A DNA stretch of 7,168 nt, taken from contig SKIM01000333.1 in the NCBI GenBank assembly GCA_007116445.1, forward strand, positions 1 through 7,168, in the 5' to 3' direction. The translations under genes and the position numbers were made by a program. How positions within the stretch are numbered: position 1 is the stretch's first letter; each line of letters starts with the position of its first letter. The notes under the pieces were generated by a model, which saw only the letters and a program-made list of their open reading frames with translations, had not been told where the DNA came from and ran no database searches. Positions 1 to 6,038 of the stretch are shown here, one piece after another. This DNA is from Natronohydrobacter sp. Its GTDB lineage: Bacteria > Pseudomonadota > Alphaproteobacteria > Rhodobacterales > Rhodobacteraceae.

Positions 1-90
1 CATCTGTTCATCGTGGTGATCCAGACGCTTGCACTGCTGGGCTTCGCGCTTCTGGCGCTTCTTTTCTTCGGCCTGTTCGCACCGCAGTAA
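1..90 (+). CDS. C-terminal fragment of an integral membrane protein (5' end outside window)
   Basis: Frame 1 is open from the left edge and ends at a TAA at 88-90, giving 29 residues. The peptide is almost entirely hydrophobic (HLFIVVIQTLALLGFALL, then ALLFFGLFAPQ), which fits a last transmembrane helix with a very short tail after it. No family can be assigned from so short a piece. Its stop lies 20 bp from the stop of the convergent methyltransferase gene, and a strong hairpin at 116-134 would serve as its terminator. The open frame, the hydrophobic pattern and the well-placed hairpin all favour a real gene end, but a chance open frame of this length in GC-rich DNA cannot be ruled out. Confidence 0.6.
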   Translation, partial: HLFIVVIQTLALLGFALLALLFFGLFAPQ

Positions 91-110
91 CTGCCAGCGT
101 CGCGGGACAG

Positions 111-803
111 TCAGAGCCGAAGCTGAGCTTCGGCCTTTGCCTGATCCCGCATGGCAAGAAACAGAACTTGCCCGCGCGGCAGCATCGCGTCTCTGCGCGT
201 CAGGGTCCAGCCGCACCGCTGCGCCATGCTTTGCACGTCGCTTTCCAGCAGATGATAGGGCGCGCGGCCAAGATGGGTCACGACACCATCGGGCTGACGA
301 TAAGGGCTCTGCGCGCGTGCTGCGTCGGGCGCAAGGAAGACCGTGAAAAGGTAGCATTCCAGCCGCTTGAAGCGCTGCAGACTGATCAGCGCGCGTTCCA
401 GATGATCGCGGGTCAGATGCGGAAACACAGCGAAGGCGATCGCATGGGTGATGCTCTGCGGCACCCCCGGAAAGGCGAAATGCGCATCCTCGATCAGTTG
501 CGCCGGGTCGAGCCGCTCGGGTTGCGCAAGCTCAGAGCGATACCCCGCCAGCAGAATGTCGCGCGAGGCATCCGTGGCCCAGTAATGCCCCGCATCGAGA
601 TAGGGCACCAGTTTGCACCCCAGACGCAATGCGCCCGCACCGATGTCGAGAAGGTGGTGATGCGGCAACAGCCCCGCATTCTTCAGCAGCGCGAGCCCGA
701 TCCGCCCGGTCTCTTCCCACCGCCCGCCGACAATATCGCGATGCCGTCCAGCGGCGATAGCGCTGGTGTAGAAGCCATCGACTTCATAGGGATTGCTGGA
801 CAT
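111..803 (-). CDS. Class I SAM-dependent methyltransferase, substrate unknown
   Basis: The protein is 230 residues from the ATG at 803. The N-terminal half has the Rossmann methyltransferase signature. Motif I is LLDIGAGALRLG (residues 51-62), the glycine-rich SAM loop. An acidic residue follows in ATDAS (Asp78), near the end of strand 2, where the ribose hydroxyls are usually bound. A FAVFPHL segment (124-130) lies where the post-strand-4 motif is expected. The segment LVPYLDAGHYWATD resembles a group of small bacterial methyltransferases seen near surface-polysaccharide and other accessory genes. No substrate can be read from the sequence. The frame is open 20 codons further upstream to an ATG at 863, but the 803 start has a GAAAGG Shine-Dalgarno 9 nt upstream and starts the recognisable family, so I chose it. 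The gene follows the ABC export operon on the same strand after 243 bp and probably has its own promoter. The last seven codons form a perfect 8-bp hairpin. Confidence 0.85.
   Translation of the reverse strand: MSSNPYEVDGFYTSAIAAGRHRDIVGGRWEETGRIGLALLKNAGLLPHHHLLDIGAGALRLGCKLVPYLDAGHYWATDASRDILLAGYRSELAQPERLDPAQLIEDAHFAFPGVPQSITHAIAFAVFPHLTRDHLERALISLQRFKRLECYLFTVFLAPDAARAQSPYRQPDGVVTHLGRAPYHLLESDVQSMAQRCGWTLTRRDAMLPRGQVLFLAMRDQAKAEAQLRL
116..134 (+). terminator. Hairpin between convergent genes, inside the methyltransferase 3' end
   Basis: GCCGAAGC (116-123), loop TGA, GCTTCGGC (127-134) form a perfect 8-bp stem followed by CTTT. It starts 26 nt after the stop of the plus-strand membrane gene, a good place for its intrinsic terminator, though the T tract is short. 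On the minus strand the same bases encode the methyltransferase tail (AEAQLRL) immediately before its TGA, so it could also act at that transcript's 3' end. The stem is seen directly; the terminator role is inferred. Confidence 0.55.
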
Positions 804-866
804 AGTGGCGGACCTTTCGGGGCGGCTGACATGGGCTCTGGCGGCGATGTATTGCGGCAGCAAGCG

Positions 867-897
867 TGATCATTGTTTGCATGTCCCTGCAAGATCA
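867..897. promoter_or_regulatory. Nested dyad upstream of the methyltransferase gene (possible operator)
   Basis: TTGCA (877-881) and TGCAA (888-892) flank a 6-nt spacer. Outside them TGATC (867-871) and GATCA (893-897) form a second inverted pair, offset by 5 nt on the left. The element is 64-94 nt upstream of the chosen methyltransferase start at 803, where an operator or promoter region would lie. The arms are short and no clear -35/-10 pair accompanies them, so this is only a candidate. Confidence 0.2.
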
Positions 898-1015
898 GAC
901 TTGCCACCAACAGCCCGTCTGCGCCACACCCGCGCAGCACCGCCGTCAAATCGCAACTCACCCGCACAGTGACTTCAGGGACGAGCCCGGCGCAGAGTCG
1001 AGTTCCGCCATGTCG

Positions 1016-1040
1016 ATGGATCTTGCGGCGCGCAATCCAT
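1016..1040 (-). terminator. Hairpin just downstream of the ABC export operon
   Basis: On the plus strand ATGGAT, a CT bulge, TGCG, triloop GCG, CGCA and ATCCAT (1016-1040) form ten base pairs interrupted by a 2-nt bulge. It begins 6 nt beyond the TAG stop (1049-1047) of the second permease in the direction of transcription. There is no T run after it, so it is either a weak or factor-assisted terminator or a 3'-end stabilising stem. It separates the operon from the methyltransferase gene. Confidence 0.4.
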
Positions 1041-1046
1041 GGCCTG

Positions 1047-2210
1047 CTACCGGGGCCGATTTGCGGGAACAGCATCTTCTTCGGCCTCATGTCCGGCGCG
1101 CCCGGCACTCTGCTCCAGCCAAAGCGCAACGGCGGCGAACACGCCCACCAGCGCCCAGAGATGCCACAGACGGTGCGCAATCTCTGGTAGCGTCGCGCCC
1201 ATCTGACTGACCCGCACGATACCGTCGATTGCAGGCGTCGAGGGGATGATCTGAGCGAGCGCGTTCAGATGTGCGGGAATCGCCTCAACGGGCCAGGCAA
1301 AGCCCGACAGAAAGAAAAACGGCAGGCCCAGCGCCAGAAGCACGACCTGCACCACCTCGCCGCGCCGGAACACCGCAGCGAGGCATTGCGCCAGAAGCCC
1401 GGTTGCCAGCACAAAAGGCAGGCCCAGCATCAGCAAGGCTGTCACATTGCCCAGATGGGGCAGGCCGTAAAATGCGGGCAGCACGATCAGATAGACCGGC
1501 AACAACAGCGCATAGAGCGCGACCCATGCGACCATCCGCCCGAGAATGCGCCAGACCGGATGGCCCCGACCTCGCCCGCGCCGTGTCGCAACAAGGGCCA
1601 GCCCCATCAGCATGGTCTGTTGCAGAATCAGCACAAAGGCCGCAGGCAGAACATAGGTCGCATAACCCGCTGCCGGATTGAAGAGCGGCACTTCGACCTG
1701 CACTGCAGGGCTGACCTGCGAAAGCGCCACATCAGGGGCCGTGCCTTGCGAGATCAGGCGGCCCATCTCGACCTCGGCCCCCATCTGGCGCAGGGGCACG
1801 GCCGCGCCTTGCATGACGCGCTGATACATCAGGAAATAACTGGCATCGGCATAAAGCGCGACGGGGCTTTGACTGCCGCGCAACAGCCCGCGTTCAAAGC
1901 CCTCGGGGATGACCAGAACACCATAAGCGCGGCGCTCCTGCACCAGTCGGATGGCCGCGATCATGTCGGGCGCGTCATGACTGAGTGCCACCGCTTCGGA
2001 GGCATTGACCCGTCGCGCCAGTTCCGCCGAGCTGGTCGAGCGGTCCAGATCGACCAGCACCACTGGCACATCGCGCAAAAGCTCTGCCCGGTAGGGATAG
2101 GGATAGACCAGCGCATAAATCACCAGTGCGGCCAGAATGATCAGCCGCACCTGACGGTCGGCGAAGATACCGCGCAATTCGGCGCGCAGGGCGAACAAGA
2201 TATCGCTCAT
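1047..2210 (-). CDS. ABC-2 type transporter permease (second of pair; YhhJ/YbhR-like)
   Basis: This 387-residue inner-membrane protein has the ABC-2 permease layout. An N-terminal helix lies at about 22-37 (RLIILAALVIYALVYPY). A periplasmic domain of roughly 140 residues follows and opens with VVLVDLDRS (50-58). A C-terminal block of about five helices starts near residue 183, including LPAAFVLILQQTMLMGLALV and LLALGLPFFFLSGFAWPVEAIP. The motif IIPSTPAIDGIVRVSQMG (321-338) is the conserved loop before the last helix in these permeases. The tail is charged and hydrophilic. The ATG at 2210 overlaps the upstream permease stop as ATGA (2207-2210), indicating translational coupling. The frame is open for 52 more codons upstream, but those lie inside the other permease gene and do not look like this family. 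It probably forms a heterodimeric channel with permease 1, fed by the HlyD adaptor. Substrate is unknown. Confidence 0.9.
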   Translation of the reverse strand: MSDILFALRAELRGIFADRQVRLIILAALVIYALVYPYPYRAELLRDVPVVLVDLDRSTSSAELARRVNASEAVALSHDAPDMIAAIRLVQERRAYGVLVIPEGFERGLLRGSQSPVALYADASYFLMYQRVMQGAAVPLRQMGAEVEMGRLISQGTAPDVALSQVSPAVQVEVPLFNPAAGYATYVLPAAFVLILQQTMLMGLALVATRRGRGRGHPVWRILGRMVAWVALYALLLPVYLIVLPAFYGLPHLGNVTALLMLGLPFVLATGLLAQCLAAVFRRGEVVQVVLLALGLPFFFLSGFAWPVEAIPAHLNALAQIIPSTPAIDGIVRVSQMGATLPEIAHRLWHLWALVGVFAAVALWLEQSAGRAGHEAEEDAVPANRPR

Positions 2211-3361
2211 TTCATAGCCTCGATTTCGCCGCGCAACCTGACCAGCCGGAGCAGCACCAAAGCGCCCAGCGCAAAGGCAATGCAGGCCAGCCAGACCACC
2301 GACCAGACCGAGATATCCAGCGGCGTGTCGCGCAGGGACTGGTCGATGCGCAGCTGCACATACCATGTGCCGGGGATCACCGCGCCCCAGGCCTGTGCCA
2401 GCTGTGACATGGCCTCGCGCGGGAAGCCCAGCCCCATGAATCCGAAAGCCGGGGCGGTGATCACCGCGATGATGCTGGCCGCCCGGCCCATGTCGCGGGT
2501 CAGAACGAAGGCCGCCGCGCCGATCAACTGCGCGCTCAAGACAAACAGCACGGCGCCTGTCGCCATCAGCAAAAGCGATCCGCGCAGGGGCACAGCCAGC
2601 CAGCCATAAAGCGCGATATCCGACAGCCCGAGGATCAGCAGGAACAGCAGCGTGTAGGGCAGGATCTTGCCCAGCATGGCCGGCAAAACGCCGCCTGCCA
2701 TGCGCGCCAGCACCTGCGGGTGCCGCCCCGGCCCGAAATCGAGCGAAATCGCATAGGCGGTCGCGGCAGCTGCGATGATCTGCAGGACGGTCGGCACAAG
2801 TGCTGACAGCAGGAAATGCACATAGTCAAAGGCAGGGTTGAACAGCGCATGCGCCTGCAAGGGAATCGGCTGGATGCGGGCCATGGCCTGCACTGGTGCC
2901 TCGCCCTGCCCCTGCCGGATCGACAGCCGCAGACCAGCCAGCGCTGTGTCGATGGCACCGCGCGCCCCGCGCGCAACCATGGAGCCCGCGCTCATATGCT
3001 GGTTGTCGTAGAAGATCACGATCTCAGGCCGCGCGCCCCGGATGATGTCGCGCTCCAGCCCCTGCGGCAGATAGACCGCACCGCGCGCCTGATCGGCCAC
3101 GATCTGCGCACGCGCCTCGCTCAGGCTGAGCGCCTGTTCACGCACTGTGATTTCAGGGGCCGCATCGAGCATCCGGGTGATGCTGCGCGACAGATCCGAG
3201 CGATCCAGATCGACCACCACGACAGCCATGCCGGTCGGAATACCCGCGCGAAAGATGCCTGTCAGCGTGATCAGCATCACCACAGGCAGCACGATCACCA
3301 GCCCCAGCAGCGCCGGGCGACGCAGGATCAGCCGGAATTCCCGCAGCATCACCGCCCACAT
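2207..3361 (-). CDS. ABC-2 type transporter permease (first of pair; YhhJ/YbhS-like)
   Basis: The protein has 384 residues. A first transmembrane helix lies at about 17-37 (PALLGLVIVLPVVMLITLTG). A periplasmic domain follows from about 40 to 180, opening with VVVVDLDRSDLSRS (47-60) and including the region GAVYLPQGLERDIIRG (94-109). Five C-terminal helices begin near residue 183. IPGTWYVQLRIDQSLRD (329-345) is the conserved pre-terminal loop of ABC-2 exporters. It has the same architecture and the same VDLDRS landmark as the next gene, so the two are probably old tandem paralogues. The start at 3361 is 3 bp after the adaptor stop, with a weak GGGTAGGTC upstream; an ATG four codons later (MLREF) is an alternative start. 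It carries no Walker A or B motif and is not fused to an ATPase, unlike RbbA-type proteins of related enterobacterial systems. It should act in the inner membrane as part of an efflux or secretion complex. Confidence 0.9.
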   Translation of the reverse strand: MWAVMLREFRLILRRPALLGLVIVLPVVMLITLTGIFRAGIPTGMAVVVVDLDRSDLSRSITRMLDAAPEITVREQALSLSEARAQIVADQARGAVYLPQGLERDIIRGARPEIVIFYDNQHMSAGSMVARGARGAIDTALAGLRLSIRQGQGEAPVQAMARIQPIPLQAHALFNPAFDYVHFLLSALVPTVLQIIAAAATAYAISLDFGPGRHPQVLARMAGGVLPAMLGKILPYTLLFLLILGLSDIALYGWLAVPLRGSLLLMATGAVLFVLSAQLIGAAAFVLTRDMGRAASIIAVITAPAFGFMGLGFPREAMSQLAQAWGAVIPGTWYVQLRIDQSLRDTPLDISVWSVVWLACIAFALGALVLLRLVRLRGEIEAMK

Positions 3362-3364
3362 GAC

Positions 3365-4357
3365 CTACCCGCCCAGCGAGATCAGCGCAGACATGCCGGG
3401 CCGCATCCCGTCAACGGGTGCAAGCGGGCGGGCGCGCAGCTCGAAACTGCGCAGATCGAAATCGCCTGTGGCCCGTGTGGCCCGCCAGCTTGCAAACTGG
3501 CCCTGCACATTGATCAGCGTGATCTCGGCATCAACATCGCGCTGCAGCGCAGGCACATGCACCGAAAGCACATCGCCGACCTGCAGACCCGCCAGCAGAT
3601 CTTCGCGCAGATTGAAGGTGAGCCATGCCTGATCCAGATCCACGATTGTGAACAAGGGCGCACCGGGGCCGACATTCTCGCCCAGCTCGATCAGGCGGGC
3701 GGAAATCTCGCCGCTCAGCGGCGCATAGATCGTCAATTCATCGAGATCGGCCTGACGTTGCGCCAATGCAGCCTCGGCCTGCGCGACCTGAGCTTCGGCC
3801 ACAGCGCGTTCTTCGAGCGAAGCCCCCGCGCGGGCCAGATCGAGCTGCGCCTCGGCGGCCTCGACCCGGCGGGCGGCTGTTTCGACATTGCGCGTGGTCT
3901 GGTCAATTGCCGCTTGCGGGCGCAGACCCTGTTGCGCCAGTTCCGTGTCGCGGGTCACCTGGCCTTCGGCCAACCGCAGATCAGCCTGTGCAGCGGCCAG
4001 TTCCGCTTCGCGCGCGCGGATCACCTCGGGCCGCGTTGCGCCTGCAGCCGCTTGTGAAGCCCGCGCCACCTCCAACCCGGAGGCTGCGGCCTTATGCGAC
4101 GCGACGAGCTGCGGGTTGGAAAGTTCCAGCAGGATCTGCCCGTCTTCGACATGTCCGCCGAGCTCGGCCATGACCTCGGCCACCCGGCCAGAGATACGCG
4201 CGGATATATCGACACGCGGGGCTGCGACCTCACCCTGGATCAGCAAGGCTGCTGGGCGCGTCACCCACCACACCGAGATTGCCACTGATACTGCAAGAAG
4301 GCCAAGCACCAGAAACGGCAATACGGCCTTGCGGAAGGAATGCTGTTGGGACGTCAT
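3365..4357 (-). CDS. HlyD-family periplasmic adaptor (membrane fusion protein, YhiI/YbhG-like)
   Basis: The protein has 330 residues. A single N-terminal membrane anchor spans about 11-32 (AVLPFLVLGLLAVSVAISVW) after a short positive leader. The first lipoyl half follows at about 44-86 (ISARISGRVAEVMAELGGHV). A long alanine- and glutamate-rich helical hairpin runs from about 87 to 207. The second lipoyl half is LTIYAPLSGEISARLIELG (208-226), and a beta-barrel leads to the end. FASWRATRATGDFDLRSFE (288-306) is typical of the YhiI/EmrA-like adaptor group. Such proteins link an inner-membrane transporter to a TolC-type outer-membrane channel. It is the first gene of a three-gene minus-strand operon with two ABC-2 permeases. 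No TolC homologue and no ATPase are encoded nearby in the window. The Shine-Dalgarno is weak (GCAGAAAG about 11 nt upstream). A candidate promoter lies about 37 nt upstream. Confidence 0.92.
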   Translation of the reverse strand: MTSQQHSFRKAVLPFLVLGLLAVSVAISVWWVTRPAALLIQGEVAAPRVDISARISGRVAEVMAELGGHVEDGQILLELSNPQLVASHKAAASGLEVARASQAAAGATRPEVIRAREAELAAAQADLRLAEGQVTRDTELAQQGLRPQAAIDQTTRNVETAARRVEAAEAQLDLARAGASLEERAVAEAQVAQAEAALAQRQADLDELTIYAPLSGEISARLIELGENVGPGAPLFTIVDLDQAWLTFNLREDLLAGLQVGDVLSVHVPALQRDVDAEITLINVQGQFASWRATRATGDFDLRSFELRARPLAPVDGMRPGMSALISLGG

Positions 4358-4393
4358 GGAGAAGGCTTTCTGCGTCGATCTGTCATTGCCCGC

Positions 4394-4422
4394 AACCTAG
4401 AGCATTGCGCAACGATCCACAA
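4394..4422 (-). promoter_or_regulatory. Candidate promoter of the HlyD/ABC operon, with a TTGCGCAA palindrome in the spacer
   Basis: Reading the minus strand, TTGTGG (4422-4417) and TAGGTT (4399-4394) are separated by exactly 17 nt. They sit about 37 nt upstream of the HlyD ATG. Both boxes are weak matches to sigma-70 consensus. The spacer contains the perfect 8-bp palindrome TTGCGCAA (4405-4412), where a repressor could bind. The boxes and spacing are seen; promoter activity is inferred. Confidence 0.3.
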
Positions 4423-4474
4423 TTCGCACCGAAGGCAAGAATGCGGTCCGTTTGACTCCGGCTATGACCGCGTC

Positions 4475-4591
4475 TCACTGCGGGTTTGGGCAGGTTCCAG
4501 TCGCTTTGATGAACTTTCGCATTGGGTTGGCTGTGCCCGAGATGGGTTTGACGCACGGCGCGCGCCTGAAGGGCTCGCACTCGATATGCAT
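4475..4591 (-). CDS. Doubtful small ORF, 38 codons, cysteine-containing
   Basis: An ATG at 4591 is preceded by a purine-rich AGGATGGTGGGACC and opens a 38-residue frame ending in TGA at 4475. It lies in the 266-bp gap between the MFS stop and the HlyD start. The peptide starts MHIECEPFRRAPC, has three cysteines (5, 13, 34) and several prolines, and has no signal peptide or membrane segment. I do not recognise it. The acceptable ribosome-binding site and same-strand position after the MFS gene are the only support, and a chance ORF is more likely. Confidence 0.15.
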   Translation of the reverse strand: MHIECEPFRRAPCVKPISGTANPMRKFIKATGTCPNPQ

Positions 4592-4609
4592 GGTCCCACC
4601 ATCCTGTCG

Positions 4610-4623
4610 GGCCAAATCTGGCC
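4610..4623 (-). terminator. Short hairpin abutting the MFS stop codon
   Basis: On the minus strand GGCCA, loop GATT, TGGCC follows the MFS TGA (4626-4624) with no gap. The stem is five GC-rich pairs and no T tract follows. It is a weak terminator candidate at best, but its position immediately after the stop fits an end-of-gene role. Confidence 0.25.
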
Positions 4624-5904
4624 TCATGCGGGGTTCAGGCGCGGATGGGTCTCTTCGCCCCAGAAGAACAACACCGCGCCAGAGGCGAACATGGATAGCG
4701 CCACGAACCAGAAGGCTGCCTCTACTGCGCCGGTCAGATAGGCGGACAGACCAAAGCCAAGCGCGCCGATGCCATAGCCAAGATCGCGCCAGAAACGGTA
4801 AATCCCGATGGCAGAACCGCGCCATGCAGGTGGCGTGATATCGGCCACACTCGCGCCAAGGTTCGGATAGAGCAGCGCCATTCCGAACCCTGCACCCCCT
4901 GCCGCAAGCGACCACCACAGCGCCCCGTCCCCCAGCGGGATCAGCGCCACGCCTGCACCGCAAATCCACATGCCCAGCACATTTGGCCCAAACCGGCCCA
5001 GATGATCGGACAACCGCCCTGTGAACAGTTGCGCACCCCCCCAAACGAAGCCGTACACTCCCACGATCCAGCCCATTTCCGTCAGGCTGGCCCCTTGTGC
5101 CAGCAGAAAGACCGGCAAGATGACCCAGACCAGCGCATCGACGAATTTCTCGACCAGCCCTGCCTGTGACAGCGCCGCCAGCCGCTTGTCGCGCCAGGAC
5201 ATCAGGGCGAAAACCTCGCGCGTGCGGGGGGCCTCGGCCACATTCTGCGGATAGCGCGGCAGGAATTTCGGGGCGTTCAGCTTGTGGGCGGCGGTTTCGG
5301 CCTGCGCCCAGGGCAGCGTGTCCTTGACCCAGACCACCGTCAGCACCAGCGCGGTTATGATCACGGCCATGCCAAACACCAGAAGCCCCAGCCGCGCGCC
5401 CAAAACTTCCGCAGCGTAAGCCGTGATCACCCCGGCGAGTGCTACGCCGACATAGCCCGAAAACTCGTTCAGCCCCATCGTCAGCCCGCGCTGATCCGCG
5501 CGGGTGATGTCCAGCTTCGCGGTCTGCGTCATCGACCAGCACAGCCCCTGATTGATGCCCAACAGCACCGTGGCCGCGACGATCCAGCCCCAATCGGGCG
5601 CGGCCGAGATCATCACCGGGATGGGCAGCGCGATGATCCAGCCCATGAGCAACACCTGCTTGCGCCCGATCCGTTCCGACAAGCGCCCGGCGACGAAGTT
5701 CATCACCGCCTTGACCATACCGAAGGCCACGACAAAAGCACTCAGCAGCAGGAACGATCCTTGCGCCACACCGAATTCGCTTTCGGCCAATGCGGGGATC
5801 ACCGTGCGCGTCATGCCGATGGCAAAGCCCACCAGCAGCACCTGAATCAGCTGGTGCGAGAATTGGGTCAGGTTCTCGCGGATACCAAGGGCAAGCGCTG
5901 TCAT
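4624..5904 (-). CDS. Major facilitator superfamily (MFS) transporter, under ArsR-rhodanese regulator
   Basis: From the ATG at 5904 the protein has 426 residues, a normal length for a 12-helix MFS carrier. The first helix follows about 15 residues of leader (LIQVLLVGFAIGMTRTVIPA). MFS motif A is GRLSERIGRK (residues 73-82), in the loop between helices 2 and 3. A second-half copy, GRLSDHLGR, lies at 296-304. A basic, hydrophilic central loop separates the halves (about 193-236). RFWRDLGYGIGALGFG (370-385) is a distinctive late-helix motif. An in-frame ATG at 5997 would add 31 residues (an Arg/Pro-rich, non-membrane leader). That start lies inside the inverted repeat and has no Shine-Dalgarno; the 5904 start also lacks a good one, so the choice rests on fit to the family. 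The gene is divergent from the ArsR-rhodanese regulator, which probably controls it. Substrate is unknown: a thiol-reactive toxic compound, sulfur species or metalloid is plausible from context only. Confidence 0.9.
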   Translation of the reverse strand: MTALALGIRENLTQFSHQLIQVLLVGFAIGMTRTVIPALAESEFGVAQGSFLLLSAFVVAFGMVKAVMNFVAGRLSERIGRKQVLLMGWIIALPIPVMISAAPDWGWIVAATVLLGINQGLCWSMTQTAKLDITRADQRGLTMGLNEFSGYVGVALAGVITAYAAEVLGARLGLLVFGMAVIITALVLTVVWVKDTLPWAQAETAAHKLNAPKFLPRYPQNVAEAPRTREVFALMSWRDKRLAALSQAGLVEKFVDALVWVILPVFLLAQGASLTEMGWIVGVYGFVWGGAQLFTGRLSDHLGRFGPNVLGMWICGAGVALIPLGDGALWWSLAAGGAGFGMALLYPNLGASVADITPPAWRGSAIGIYRFWRDLGYGIGALGFGLSAYLTGAVEAAFWFVALSMFASGAVLFFWGEETHPRLNPA

Positions 5905-5994
5905 CTTGCGCCGACGGATGGGCCGAATTTCGGCGGGGCGAATCGAGACATAAGATATGGCCTTTGGGCTTGCGTTTCGGACGACAATAGCAGA

Positions 5995-6016
5995 CATTCA
6001 ATGATACACTTGAATG
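5995..6016. promoter_or_regulatory. Perfect inverted repeat, probable ArsR-type operator
   Basis: CATTCAA (5995-6001), spacer TGATACAC and TTGAATG (6010-6016) form a perfect 7-bp inverted repeat centred in the MFS/arsR-type divergent region. ArsR/SmtB-family dimers bind AT-rich dyads of about this size, and this stretch is clearly more AT-rich than its surroundings. It ends 22 nt before the regulator's ATG and includes the upstream alternative ATG of the MFS gene. A repressor bound here could shut both genes. The dyad is seen; binding is inferred. Confidence 0.55.
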
Positions 6017-6026
6017 ATGTAATATC

Positions 6027-6030
6027 AGGA
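6027..6030 (+). promoter_or_regulatory. Ribosome binding site of the ArsR-rhodanese gene
   Basis: AGGA is followed by 8 nt and then the ATG at 6039. It fixes the regulator's start and implies that transcription begins upstream of 6027, within or left of the inverted repeat. Confidence 0.6.
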
Positions 6031-6038
6031 CATGCCGG

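Noticed and set aside
168..869. 233-codon plus-strand open frame antisense to the methyltransferase
   Set aside because: No family features, while the minus strand shows a SAM-binding motif and a usable ribosome site.
958..1011. 17-codon minus-strand ORF (starting MAELDSAPG) in the gap before the methyltransferase
   Set aside because: No ribosome binding site and too short to distinguish from chance. No leader-peptide signature such as a run of one amino-acid codon.
1269..2609. 446-codon plus-strand open frame antisense to both permeases
   Set aside because: The translation is rich in Gln, His and Arg with no domain, typical of the antisense of hydrophobic genes. Both permeases on the other strand have clear family signatures.
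2816..4057. 413-codon plus-strand open frame antisense to permease 1 and the HlyD gene
   Set aside because: It has the same Gln/His/Arg-rich antisense composition, crosses two real genes and has no domain.
6020..6025. TAATAT as the -10 box of the ArsR-rhodanese gene
   Set aside because: It would place the transcript start at about 6032, downstream of the AGGA ribosome site at 6027-6030, so it does not fit the chosen start and RBS.
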